From positions 1 through 22,591 of the forward strand of contig CALFMN010000001.1 of assembly GCA_937879875.1 (NCBI GenBank): a stretch of 22,591 bases of DNA. Reading direction: 5' to 3'. Shown here one piece after another: positions 1 to 7,085 of the stretch; the stretch's first letter is position 1; every line of letters starts with the position of its first letter. Both the position numbers and the translations under genes were made by a program. This stretch comes from an uncultured Chloroflexota bacterium. GTDB taxonomy: Bacteria; Chloroflexota; Dehalococcoidia; CAUJGQ01. Under the pieces are notes generated by a model. It was not told the DNA's origin. It did not search any database and saw only the letters and a program-made list of their open reading frames with translations.

Positions 1-152
1 GGCTGCCTGACCCACCGACACCCACCGGCAACCACTGACACCACCTGACGGGACATTATCCGCCTACCTCTGCCGCTGTGGGAGTCTGTGCTTCGGCCGC
101 GCGGCGGTTTCAGGGCAGAACGGTTCCGGCAAAATCGCCGTCGGATGGTGAC
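1..152. other. Left edge, no gene recognised
   Basis: The first 150 bases hold no convincing gene. The first 50 bases are rich in short CACC and CACTGAC-like words, but no exact tandem array can be defined. A long minus-strand reading frame crosses here, but its composition (Arg, Ser, Ala, Pro-rich) and its overlap with the better gene at 467-715 mark it as a shadow frame. Confidence 0.5.
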
Positions 153-180
153 TTGACATGGCGCAACACTGTGATAGGGT
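153..180 (+). promoter_or_regulatory. Sigma70-type promoter for the candidate small RNA
   Basis: A consensus TTGACA box lies at 153-158 and TAGGGT at 175-180, with a 16-bp spacer. The first transcribed base would be near 186-188. No start codon with a ribosome-binding site and a plausible protein follows on this strand, and a terminator-like hairpin stands about 140 bases downstream, so the promoter appears to drive a short untranslated RNA. The -10 box matches the consensus only partly. Confidence 0.5.
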
Positions 181-186
181 AACAAG

Positions 187-350
187 AGCTGCGGAGAGTC
201 CACGCACGAAAGCGGTCGCGGGCACTGGCGTCCCGATCGGCCGCGCCTGTGCAGCCCGATCTCGGGAGATGGCGGCACCTGAGGCCGCAAGGTCAACGCC
301 TGTGGAGACGCCGCGGACCCGCGCCCGAGGAGCGTAACCGTTCCTCGGGC
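187..350 (+). ncRNA. Candidate structured small RNA of about 165-175 nt
   Basis: The interval runs from a promoter-like sequence at 153-180 to a strong hairpin followed by a U-containing tract at 323-360. Long-range pairing can be drawn by eye: GCGG (191-194) with CCGC (319-322), and GTCC (198-201) with GGAC (315-318), separated by an AGA bulge. This closing helix would sit directly against the terminator stem. Local hairpins are also possible inside, for example GCGGC with GCCGC near 274-290. Size and the closed-rod layout recall 6S RNA, but I cannot match the sequence to 6S or any other known family, and no riboswitch core was recognised. The neighbouring gene at 467-715 is on the opposite strand, so this would be a free-standing transcript rather than a leader. 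The pairing was not computed. Confidence 0.4.
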
Positions 351-360
351 GTCGTCTTGT
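323..360 (+). terminator. Intrinsic-terminator-like hairpin
   Basis: GCCCGAGGA (323-331) pairs perfectly with TCCTCGGGC (342-350) across a 10-nt loop, and is followed by GTCGTCTTGTCT. The U tract is interrupted, so termination strength is uncertain. It ends the candidate small RNA on the plus strand. Confidence 0.5.
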
Positions 361-466
361 CTCCATGGCCTTCCCTTTGCTCATATTGCTCGTGGCGCCG
401 CAGTGGGGTACGCGGCAGCGGCGCTGACCCGGAGGGCAGCCCGGCGATCGCCGCGCGTGGTCCGCT

Positions 467-715
467 TCAGCGTTCCGTTGTTTGCGCGGGGTGGGCCGCG
501 ATTGCGGCCTGGACCGCTTCTGCCGCCAGCGCTTCAAGGCGATGCTGGGCGCCGTGTACCCGTGCCATCGCCTCGTCAACTTCGGAGGTCTCGCCGTCGA
601 CGAGGCCCATCTCGCGGCCGGCGCGGCTGAGCGCCTCCAGTTCGCGCTGCGCGTCCAGCAGCTCGCGGAAGACCCGCTCCTGATCGATCGCCACGTCGGC
701 AAGCCTGCGGGTCAC
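467..715 (-). CDS. Small coiled-coil-like hypothetical protein (82 aa)
   Basis: I do not recognise a family. The 82-residue product is strongly helical in character, with heptad-like spacing of Leu, Ala and charged residues (for example RVFRELLDAQRELEALSRAG), and is free of Cys and Trp. It looks like a soluble coiled coil or a small helical adaptor. The GTG start at 715 is chosen because GGGGAG lies 7 bases upstream. It begins 44 bases after the stop of the HAD-like gene on the same strand, so the two are probably co-transcribed. Overlapping frames in this interval have poor composition and no ribosome-binding site. A role cannot be assigned from sequence. Confidence 0.6.
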   Translation of the reverse strand: MTRRLADVAIDQERVFRELLDAQRELEALSRAGREMGLVDGETSEVDEAMARVHGAQHRLEALAAEAVQAAIAAHPAQTTER

Positions 716-759
716 AGCGTAACTCCCCGCATCAGCATAACGCGGACCCGGCGGCCAGG

Positions 760-1140
760 TCAGGCCGTACGGGCGCTGACCATCGCGTACACGCGCTCCA
801 TCTCCCGGTCGTCCGCATCGTAGATCAGAAAATGGCGCACCACCACGCCGCCAAACACGGCCGGCAGATCGGGATGATCGTCCACCGTGAAGTCCGGGTT
901 TACCCCGATGCCGAGCGGTCCCAGCATCCTTCGATGCTGATACAGAGGCTTCACATAGCAGGCCGCGACGTATGGCGCGAGGCCGTGCTGTTCGAGCACC
1001 TCAAGGCGTTCGCCGATGCCGGACCACAGGTAGAGGCGATGACCGTCTGCTGTGAGACGTTCGAACAGCTCGCGCACGCCGGGCCGCAGGCGATTGCCGC
1101 TGTCGATGAGGGTGTGATCGACGTCAAAAAAGATATTCAC
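760..1140 (-). CDS. HAD-superfamily hydrolase, short form (126 aa)
   Basis: A haloacid-dehalogenase-like phosphohydrolase, probably a small-molecule phosphatase. Motif I is FFDVDHT with the Asp6/Asp8 pair (nucleophile and general acid), motif II is LWSG with Ser40, a Lys at 64 could serve as motif III, and motif IV is the DDHPD stretch with Asp87/Asp88 for Mg2+. At 126 residues it lacks a sizeable cap domain and resembles compact cap-less HAD proteins. The GTG start at 1140 places the DVD motif at the very N-terminus, as is usual, and GGGG lies 7 bases upstream. It is divergent from the regulator at 1306 and is followed by the 82-residue coiled-coil gene. The substrate is unknown. Confidence 0.8.
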   Translation of the reverse strand: MNIFFDVDHTLIDSGNRLRPGVRELFERLTADGHRLYLWSGIGERLEVLEQHGLAPYVAACYVKPLYQHRRMLGPLGIGVNPDFTVDDHPDLPAVFGGVVVRHFLIYDADDREMERVYAMVSARTA

Positions 1141-1305
1141 GCTGAACCCCGGCTGCTCGGATGCCGATGATATCTCTGCGAAGACCAGACTGGGTCAGCA
1201 CGAGCCGCAAACATCGCCGCGCGTGGTGTTCGCCGCGCTGCGATGCTCCGGCGTGGGTGAATCCGGCGGTCGAGCGCGTCCGGCGAGGCAGGTGAGGGCC
1301 GAGGA

Positions 1306-2127
1306 ATGCAGATGACCACGACGTTTCCGACCGCGCATAACGGCGGGATGCCCCTGACGCGGCGTCGGGATGAACTCGCGACGGCGCACTGCCTGATCGT
1401 CGCCGATGCCGGCCCGGAGACCGCGGCGATCGAGAGCGCGGTGACCGCGCTCGGGCCTTCCGTCCATCTTTCGCCGCCCAACGATGTGGGCGAGCAGCTC
1501 TGGCGCAACTCGGCGCTGCGCGTGCTGCTGGCGCGCGGTCCACGAGCGGTGGCCGCGCTGCTGCCCTGGATGGCCTTTTTGCATGCCTCGCCGAACACGG
1601 GCACCCTGGCGCTGCTCGACGCCGGCCGCGGGGAGATCATCTCGGCGCTCGAGTTCTTCGATGTCTGGCTGCCCGCCGGCACGGCGCCGGCCGTCGCCGC
1701 TCGGCAGGCGGTCTCGCTGCTGGCGCTGCTGGACCGGCAGTCGCGGCTCTCGGGACCGCGCCGTATTCGTGGCGTGAATCTGATTATCGATCTGGCCCGT
1801 GAAGAGGCCACGAATAACGACGGCGCCCGCATTCCGCTCACACCCAGCGAGTATCGCCTGCTGGCGGCGCTGGCGGTGCAGCCCGGCCACGTCGTCGACT
1901 TCGGCCAGCTCGGCTCGGCGTTGCCCGGGCATTTCCGCGATGCCGACGACGCCTACAACAGCGTCAAAGTCCACATCGGCCGGTTGCGTCAGAAGCTGTC
2001 GCGCAGCACCGGCTGGGATGGCCACCTCGTGAGCGTACGCGGCCGCGGCTTCCTCTTCGAGCGGCGCCTGCCACGCGCGGGCGAAACGGCCTCGGACGAG
2101 GAGACTGCCCACCGCGCCGCTTCCTGA
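1306..2127 (+). CDS. OmpR/PhoB-type winged-helix regulator with a degenerate receiver
   Basis: The C-terminal half (about residues 175-262) is a trans_reg_C winged helix. It contains the typical LTPSEYRLLAALA opening, the recognition-helix region SVKVHIGRLRQKL, and the wing with VRGRGFLF, so it should bind DNA as a dimer. The N-terminal 140 residues keep the length of a receiver, but the acidic cluster, the phospho-acceptor Asp and the KP motif are not visible. The protein probably does not respond to a classical histidine kinase. Two ATG codons (1306 and 1312) both fit; GAGG at 1301-1304 is better spaced for 1312. It is divergent from the HAD-like gene and convergent with the glutaredoxin gene. 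Targets are unknown. Confidence 0.75.
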   Translation: MQMTTTFPTAHNGGMPLTRRRDELATAHCLIVADAGPETAAIESAVTALGPSVHLSPPNDVGEQLWRNSALRVLLARGPRAVAALLPWMAFLHASPNTGTLALLDAGRGEIISALEFFDVWLPAGTAPAVAARQAVSLLALLDRQSRLSGPRRIRGVNLIIDLAREEATNNDGARIPLTPSEYRLLAALAVQPGHVVDFGQLGSALPGHFRDADDAYNSVKVHIGRLRQKLSRSTGWDGHLVSVRGRGFLFERRLPRAGETASDEETAHRAAS

Positions 2128-2191
2128 AGCCGGTCGACTGGGATCTGACTGCGCCACGCCGCGGCGTGGCGAGTGCAGCAATCCGGCGCCA

Positions 2192-2446
2192 CTACGCCCC
2201 ATCGAACGCGCCTGACTGCTCCAAAAGGCGCTCGATGCGCTGCGGCGCGTACCCTTCGACCGCCTCGCCATTGACCACCACCACCGGCGGCAGCCGAAAC
2301 CCTCGCCGCAGGAATTCGTCGCGCGCGGCGGTATCGGTGTTGACATCGCGCACGGCGAAGGCCACGCCCAGCTGTGAAAGAAACGCTTTCACCACCCGGC
2401 AGGCGCTTCAGCGCTCGTGCGAGTAGACCACGACCTCAGCAGGCAC
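2192..2446 (-). CDS. Glutaredoxin-like protein with in-frame UGA in place of the first redox Cys; candidate selenoprotein
   Basis: A thioredoxin-fold redox protein of 84 residues when read from GTG at 2446. The ribosome-binding site GGAAGGGG ends 4 bases before that GTG. Reading gives VVVYSHER, then UGA at 2410-2408 (codon 13), then SACRVVKAFLSQ, and the frame stays open to 2192. In glutaredoxin/NrdH-type proteins the tyrosine-serine stretch is followed by CxxC, and the UGA occupies exactly the first Cys, giving UxxC. The rest is typical: a GVAFAVRDVNTD strand-helix, the cis-Pro segment RLPPVVVVNG, and a C-terminal helix with EGYAPQRIERLL. A 7-bp hairpin 18 bases after the UGA could act as a bacterial SECIS element. 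Automated callers would start the gene at the GTG at 2395 and lose the active site. The alternative is a nonsense mutation or a base error (TGC to TGA). Selenocysteine machinery is not in this window. Confidence 0.7.
2374..2392 (-). promoter_or_regulatory. Candidate bacterial SECIS hairpin
   Basis: On the minus strand GTGAAAG (2392-2386) pairs perfectly with CTTTCAC (2380-2374) around the loop CGTTT. The stem begins at position +19 and the loop at +26, counting the U of the UGA as +1, and the loop has G in its second position followed by U. These features fit the known bacterial SECIS layout (short stem-loop just after the UGA, G near the start of a small loop). The hairpin covers codons TTT, CTT and TCA, which are unusual for this GC-rich gene set, as if the RNA shape constrains codon choice. 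The fold was not computed. Confidence 0.55.
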
Positions 2447-2642
2447 GCTGCCCCTTCCAATTTCCTCTATCCCTGTCTGCCCAGCGACGCGATCGTCTCC
2501 TCCACGGTGACCGCTGCACGCACTCCGGACCCGGCGGCGCACGATCCATCATATCGGCGCCGCGGTCTCAGCGTGCGGTCTCAGCGCGCGGCATCTGGCT
2601 GACCGTGAACGCAATGCCCTTTGACCATCCCCGGCCAGATGA

Positions 2643-3544
2643 TCACGTCGAGGAGCCCAACCACGCTGCCGCCCGCCGGACCGGGCCTGCCAGCCGGCGT
2701 TCTTCGATCGCCCAGCCGATCAGCGCGAAGCCGAGGACGAGCGCCGCGACCGCCAGCGCGGGCGGCAACAGCCACCAGAGCCAGGCGCGGCCGAGAAAGA
2801 CTTCGGGCGAGAGTGCGGCGCGGTGTGCAATGCCGCCCCAGCTAATCGTCGTTGCATCGCCCAGCCCGAGGAAGGCCAGGCTCGCCTGCACCACCACGGC
2901 GTACTGCACGGTGAGCACGAACTTGACCGCCACCGTGGGCAGCGTCGCCGGCGCAATATGGCAAACGGCGATGCGCAACGCGGAGGCGCCCATGGCGCGC
3001 GCCGATTCGACGTAGGGCTTGCGCAACTCCGCCTGCACCAGGCCGCGCAGCACCCGCGCGAACGCGCCCCAACTCGCCAGGCTCAGCGCGGCGATCAGCA
3101 TGACAAGATCGGCGCCCAGATACGTGACGATCAGGAGGATCAGCAGCAGACCCGGCACCGCGAGCAGCAGATCTGCGGCGAACGTCACGAGCCAGTCGGC
3201 ACGGCGCGAAAGCCCGCTGCTCAGGCCCGCCAGCCAGGCGATTGCGGTCGAGCAGATACCGACGAGCGCACCCACCAGCAGGGAAACCCGCGCGCCGTAT
3301 AGCAGCAGGCTCAAATTGTCCTGGCCGACGTCGTTGGCGCCCAGCAGATGCTGCGCCGATGGTCCGGCGAGCAGCGTGGCGCGGGGTAGCCGCGCGGGTC
3401 GTTCGGCGCGAGCCACGGGGCGAATACGGCGGCGGCCGTGGCGACGGCCAGGACGATCGGGCGCGCGTCGCGCCGGCGAAGCCTGCGATTGCGAAGTTCG
3501 CCGCGATCGGGGTTCACGCTGGCGGCAGCGCTCGCGACGGTCAC
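2643..3544 (-). pseudogene. Frameshifted DppC-type ABC permease
   Basis: A remnant of the inner-membrane permease of a dipeptide/oligopeptide/nickel ABC importer (DppC/OppC family). The N-terminus, with a hydrophobic helix and FAPWLAPNDPRGY, is read from 3544. The frame then shifts near 3390-3400, and the remainder continues in another frame from LLAGPSAQHLLGANDVGQDN through several membrane helices to the stop at 2643. The cytoplasmic EAA loop is recognisable around YVESARAMGASALRI. One single-base indel explains the break. It overlaps the preceding dppB remnant by 4 bases, the usual coupled arrangement. No binding protein or ATPase gene lies nearby, so the transporter is non-functional here. 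Confidence 0.8.
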
Positions 3545-3945
3545 GCCGGCGCCTCCAGCGCGAGGCGTGGATCGAGACGACGGCGCAGCAGATCCGCCGC
3601 GGCGTTGAGCAGCACGATCGCCACGCCGCCGATGAGGAAGAGCGCCTGTGCCAGCGGATAGTCGCGGGCGAGCGCGGCCTGAAAGCCAGCCGGCCGAGCC
3701 CCGGATACGCGAATAACATCTCGATCACGACGGCGCCGCCGAGCAGCGCACCGAGTCGCGGGCCGAGCAGCGTGCCGGCGGGCGATCGTGGCCTCGTCCA
3801 GCCCGCGAGCGCTGGCGCAGCTCACCGAGCATCGCGGCGCGCATCAACAGGAAGAACGCCGGCGGCTGCGCCGCGCTGAGCGCCAGCACGGGCAACGTCG
3901 CATGGGCGGCGATATCCCCCGCGCAGCCCGCGAACGCGGCCGGAA
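3541..3945 (-). pseudogene. Truncated, multiply frameshifted DppB-type ABC permease
   Basis: Only the C-terminal third of a DppB/OppB permease remains. Three frames must be joined: HATLPVLALSAAQPPAFFLL to about MLGELRQ; then GLDEATIARRH; then LGALLGGAVVIEMLFAYPGL; and finally AALARDYPLAQALFLIGGVA to the stop at 3541. Each junction needs only a single-base change; for example, one C is missing between the codons for Phe and Gln after GLGRLA. The N-terminal half, including the first membrane helices, is absent upstream of about 3945, where the sequence becomes more AT-rich. Neighbouring genes read cleanly, so this looks like real decay rather than poor sequence quality. Confidence 0.75.
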
Positions 3946-4163
3946 CAGCACAAGGCATAGACGACCGTAGATGAATTGAGACGAACGCACCGAGACGACG
4001 GCCCATTCGTGGCGTTCCCGTCGTTCATCATAGTGACTGGTCCCAAATCGACCAGCGGCCGCGGGAATGGGCGCAAGGTCGCCAATCAACCGACGGCTCG
4101 TACGTCGATTGGTATGGACGCGATATAACTCCGAAACCATTCCAGGAATTGCGCTCCTTAAAA
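3946..4163. other. AT-richer spacer upstream of the copper genes
   Basis: About 220 bases of clearly lower GC than the surroundings, with no supported gene. It separates the broken dppB end from the promoter of the double cupredoxin. The missing N-terminal half of dppB would have lain here, so the spacer may mark a deletion or replacement boundary. Confidence 0.4.
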
Positions 4164-4193
4164 TTGCAATGAAGCTCGACCGGACGGTAATAT
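4164..4193 (+). promoter_or_regulatory. Predicted promoter of the copper protein genes
   Basis: TTGCAA (4164-4169) and TAATAT (4188-4193) are separated by 18 bp, in an AT-rich patch that contrasts with the surrounding GC-rich sequence. The start codon of the double cupredoxin is about 65 bases downstream of the expected transcription start. No copper-responsive operator was recognised. Confidence 0.45.
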
Positions 4194-4265
4194 ATGCGGC
4201 GAACGCCACGCGGCCTTAAGACGCTGGTGACCGGGCGTTAACGCAAAGGACAGGAGGTCCGAACC

Positions 4266-5336
4266 ATGCGGCGACCATTGGCCCTGGGCCTGGCGCTCGG
4301 CTCGCTGGCGCTGATCAGCGCGGCCGGCGCGTCGAGCCGGCTGGGCACACACCCTGCACTGGCCGCACAAACCTGGAACGTGCAGGCTGGCGCGGACATC
4401 GCGGGCGGCATCGTGTCGGGCAACTGGTACTTCCCCAACGTGGTCACGGTCAACGTGGGCGACACGGTGAGCTGGACGTTCCCGAGCGCCGAGCCGCACG
4501 GGGTCTCGTTTGACAATGGCCACACGCCGACCGTCTTCGAGATGGGCTTTGCCCCGCTGCCGAACGGCGAAATCGACGTGGGGGCGCCGAACTTCCCCTT
4601 CCCGCCCGGTCCCAACCCGCCGACGGTCTTCGATCCCACGCAGCAAATTAATTTGCCCGTTTCGCAGGATCCGCCGGACCAGCGCAAACCGATGACGCTG
4701 ACCTTCAACACGGCGGGCGTCTTCTCCTACGATTGTCCGATCCACGGCCCGGCAATGCCCGGCACGATCATCGTCCAGGCCGCCGGATCAACGCTGAGCG
4801 AGACGCCGGATAAAGAGAAGGCCCGCGGCCAGGCCGATCTCGTCGCGGCGACCGCCGCGGCTACCGCAGCGGCCTCCGCCGGCGGGCCGCCGATCCCGCA
4901 GCCAGGCCCCGTGGCGCTGAGCAATGGATCGACGCTCTACCCGGTCACCGCAGGCGTGCAGATCACGAACGGTGTCTCGGCCCTGCAGTTCTTGGGCGGC
5001 AACATCACCGTGCATCAGGGCGACACCGTGACGTTTACCGTCGCCGACCCGAGTGAGATTCATACGGTGACGTTCACCTCGGGCGCGCCGCCGCCGGATC
5101 TCGTGGACGTGCGGCCGCAGCCCGCCGGCCCGCCGCAAATCGTCTTCCCGGCGATGGTGGCGCAGCCGCAGGGCGGCAACAGCTACGACGGCACCGGCTT
5201 CCTCAACTCGGGCATCCTCTTCCCGGGCAGCACCTTCACGCTCACCATCAACGCGCCTCCGGGCACGTATCAGTACCGCTGCCTGCTGCACGGCGGCGCC
5301 CCGCAAAACATGACCGCGACAATCACCGTCCAGTAG
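4266..5336 (+). CDS. Exported double-cupredoxin (plastocyanin-like) protein
   Basis: A secreted or membrane-associated copper protein of 356 residues. Residues 1-34 form a signal peptide (RR near the N-terminus, a hydrophobic core, and an AxA-type end at ALAAQ). Two cupredoxin domains follow. Domain 1 (about 35-172) has candidate type 1 copper ligands His78, Cys157, His160 and Met164. Domain 2 (about 225-356) has His266, Cys339, His342 and Met349. An Ala/Pro-rich linker (about 180-215) joins them. Both domains have long insertions between the first His and the Cys compared with plastocyanin. AGGAGG lies 8 bases before the ATG. The multicopper oxidase gene begins 86 bases downstream, and the pair probably works as electron carrier and oxidase outside the cytoplasm. 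The exact partner is unknown. Confidence 0.85.
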   Translation: MRRPLALGLALGSLALISAAGASSRLGTHPALAAQTWNVQAGADIAGGIVSGNWYFPNVVTVNVGDTVSWTFPSAEPHGVSFDNGHTPTVFEMGFAPLPNGEIDVGAPNFPFPPGPNPPTVFDPTQQINLPVSQDPPDQRKPMTLTFNTAGVFSYDCPIHGPAMPGTIIVQAAGSTLSETPDKEKARGQADLVAATAAATAAASAGGPPIPQPGPVALSNGSTLYPVTAGVQITNGVSALQFLGGNITVHQGDTVTFTVADPSEIHTVTFTSGAPPPDLVDVRPQPAGPPQIVFPAMVAQPQGGNSYDGTGFLNSGILFPGSTFTLTINAPPGTYQYRCLLHGGAPQNMTATITVQ

Positions 5337-5372
5337 CGCGTGCTACGAGATTTGCTGCAAGTGGTTCGCAGC

Positions 5373-5400
5373 CGGAGCCGGGGGCATGCCCCCGGCTCCG
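5373..5400. repeat. 28-bp perfect palindrome between the two copper genes
   Basis: CGGAGCCGGGGG, then CATG, then its exact complement. It can form a very stable hairpin in the intergenic RNA. There is no U tract behind it, so it may be an attenuating or mRNA-stabilising hairpin rather than a true terminator. Confidence 0.6.
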
Positions 5401-5422
5401 CGCGCGAGCAGGAATCATTCAG

Positions 5423-6799
5423 ATGCGTAAACTTATGTTCCTCGCTTTAGCTGTTGCCCTGATCTCGATCGCCGCCGTGGCCGACGGCGCCATCTCCGGC
5501 AGCAGACAGCACGCCCACGCTGCGCACCGCCAGGGCCAGGTGCGTGAGTTCACGCTCACCGCCGAGCCGGTCAAGTGGGAGATCCAGCCCGGCCTCGTCG
5601 TCGATGGCTGGGGCTACAACGGCCAGATTCCCGGGCCAACCCTGCGCGTCACCGAAGGCGATCTGGTGCGCGTGCACCTGATCAACCATCTGCCCGAGGC
5701 GACGACGATTCACTGGCACGGCATCGACGTGCCGAGCGATATGGACGGCGTGCCTGGACTCTCCCAGGATCCGGTCGATCCGGGTGGCGACTTCTGGTAT
5801 CAGTTCTACGCCACGAACCCCGGCACCCGCATGTACCACAGCCACACGGACACCGATGCGCAGATGCAGCTCGGCCTGTTCGGCGCCTTCATCATCGACC
5901 CGGCCGCGCCGGAGCCGGTGCACTACGACCGCGAATTCACCTACATCCTGTCCGAGAAGGCGCTGGACTTCACACCTGAGGTGGCGCTGGGCCAGGCCGA
6001 TATCCTGCACCGCGACGCGGGCAACGGCCGCGGCGGCGCCCTGCAACCCGACCTGTTTTTGATGAACGGCCGGGTGGGTACGGCGGTCGATCCGATGGAG
6101 ATCGCGCCGGGCGAGCGCATCCGCATTCGTCTGATCAATCTCGGCAATCTCGTGCACGCCATGCATCTGCACGGGCAGAGCTTCAAGATCGTGGCCACCG
6201 ACGGCAATCCCGTGCCCGAGGCGGCGCAGCTCACCAAGGACACGGTCAGCATCGCGCCCGGCGAGCGCTATGACCTCGAAGTTGAGGGCAACAACCCGGG
6301 CGTCTGGATGTTCCACTGCCACATCAATAACCACGCCGCCAACGGCATGTCCACCGTCTTGCAGTACGACGGCTACCAGCCTGTCTCGCCGGACGCCGGC
6401 CACAGCTCGCACGGCGCGGCCGCGCCGCTGCCCGTGGGCGGCAGCCCGGCGCCCGGCGACCACGGCCATACGTCGCCCGGTGGCACGCCAGCCGCGACGC
6501 CAACGCCGGCCGCTGGGAGCCTGGCCGGAACGTCGAGCGGCGGGTCCAGCGTGGTGATGCTCGACAACCACTTCAATCCAGGAAACATCACAATCGCGGC
6601 GGGCACGACCGTGACGTGGCAGAACAAGGGCCTCAACTTCCATACGACGACAAGCCGCGACGGCCTCTGGGATTCCGGCGTGCTGGGCAGCGGCCAGACC
6701 TACAACTTCACGTTCTCCACGCCGGGAACCTACAGGTACTACTGCCGCCAACACTTCCTGCAAGGGATGAGCGGCACGATCACGGTGACGCCGCCGTAG
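5423..6799 (+). CDS. Two-domain multicopper oxidase fused to a C-terminal plastocyanin domain
   Basis: An exported 458-residue oxidase that should couple substrate oxidation to reduction of O2 (laccase-like) or of another acceptor. A signal peptide spans about 1-23. The oxidase part (about 40-320) has all four copper motifs: HWH at 97-99, HSH at 139-141, the third motif with His245, His248 and His250, and HCH at 298-300 with His304 and Met309. The second motif is HSH, not HCH, so type 1 copper is expected only in domain 2, as in small two-domain laccases that form trimers. A flexible Gly/Pro/Ala/Thr linker with His-rich patches (325-375) leads to a plastocyanin domain (376-458) with His407, Cys441, His444 and Met449. 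The fused cupredoxin could deliver electrons directly. AGCAGGAA precedes the ATG. A copper-resistance or nitrite-reductase-like role cannot be excluded. Confidence 0.88.
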   Translation: MRKLMFLALAVALISIAAVADGAISGSRQHAHAAHRQGQVREFTLTAEPVKWEIQPGLVVDGWGYNGQIPGPTLRVTEGDLVRVHLINHLPEATTIHWHGIDVPSDMDGVPGLSQDPVDPGGDFWYQFYATNPGTRMYHSHTDTDAQMQLGLFGAFIIDPAAPEPVHYDREFTYILSEKALDFTPEVALGQADILHRDAGNGRGGALQPDLFLMNGRVGTAVDPMEIAPGERIRIRLINLGNLVHAMHLHGQSFKIVATDGNPVPEAAQLTKDTVSIAPGERYDLEVEGNNPGVWMFHCHINNHAANGMSTVLQYDGYQPVSPDAGHSSHGAAAPLPVGGSPAPGDHGHTSPGGTPAATPTPAAGSLAGTSSGGSSVVMLDNHFNPGNITIAAGTTVTWQNKGLNFHTTTSRDGLWDSGVLGSGQTYNFTFSTPGTYRYYCRQHFLQGMSGTITVTPP

Positions 6800-6825
6800 C
6801 GCTTCGGCGACGGGCGACCAGCCGC

Positions 6826-7038
6826 GGCACCTAACCCTGCTTTGCCTGACGGCAAAGCTGTCCCTTCCCGAAACTGGAAGGGTTGGTTTGAAGACACACG
6901 ATCGGGAGGCTGACCATCGCGTGTCCCGCGAGAACACCCGAGCCCCGCTGCCGTCGCTCGACGCTGGGAACGCTTCAGAAGTCCCTTTCCCGTTTCGGGA
7001 AGGGACAGACTTCGCTTGCGAAGTCAGGGTTAGGTGCC
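6826..7038 (+). repeat. Family A dispersed repeat, full copy 1 (213 bp)
   Basis: The element starts GGCACCTAACCCTG and ends with its inverse CAGGGTTAGGTGCC. Each arm of about 55 bp holds a small variable hairpin (TTTGCC/GGCAAA in the left arm, ACTTCG/CGAAGT in the right) and a CCCTTCCCG block. The central 100 bp matches the copy at 12014-12229 in the same orientation. There is no open frame, and no target duplication was recognised. It sits between the convergent oxidase and peptidase genes and may also act as a bidirectional terminator. Confidence 0.8.
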
Positions 7039-7085
7039 CCGGAACGCCGCCGTGCGCCGCAGAACGCTCCTGCGCACTGACAGCT

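Noticed and set aside
180..360. Riboswitch or SRP RNA in the left region
   Set aside because: No match to the conserved cores of SRP RNA, TPP, cobalamin, glycine or fluoride elements that I could recognise; kept only as a candidate ncRNA.
64..702. Long minus-strand reading frame (212 codons)
   Set aside because: Arg/Ser/Pro-rich translation, no family resemblance, overlaps the better supported 82-residue gene and the candidate small RNA; a GC-rich shadow frame.
2643..3728. A single 361-residue permease gene
   Set aside because: The first 100 codons are the dppB tail and out-of-frame sequence; the frame joins two different genes only by chance.
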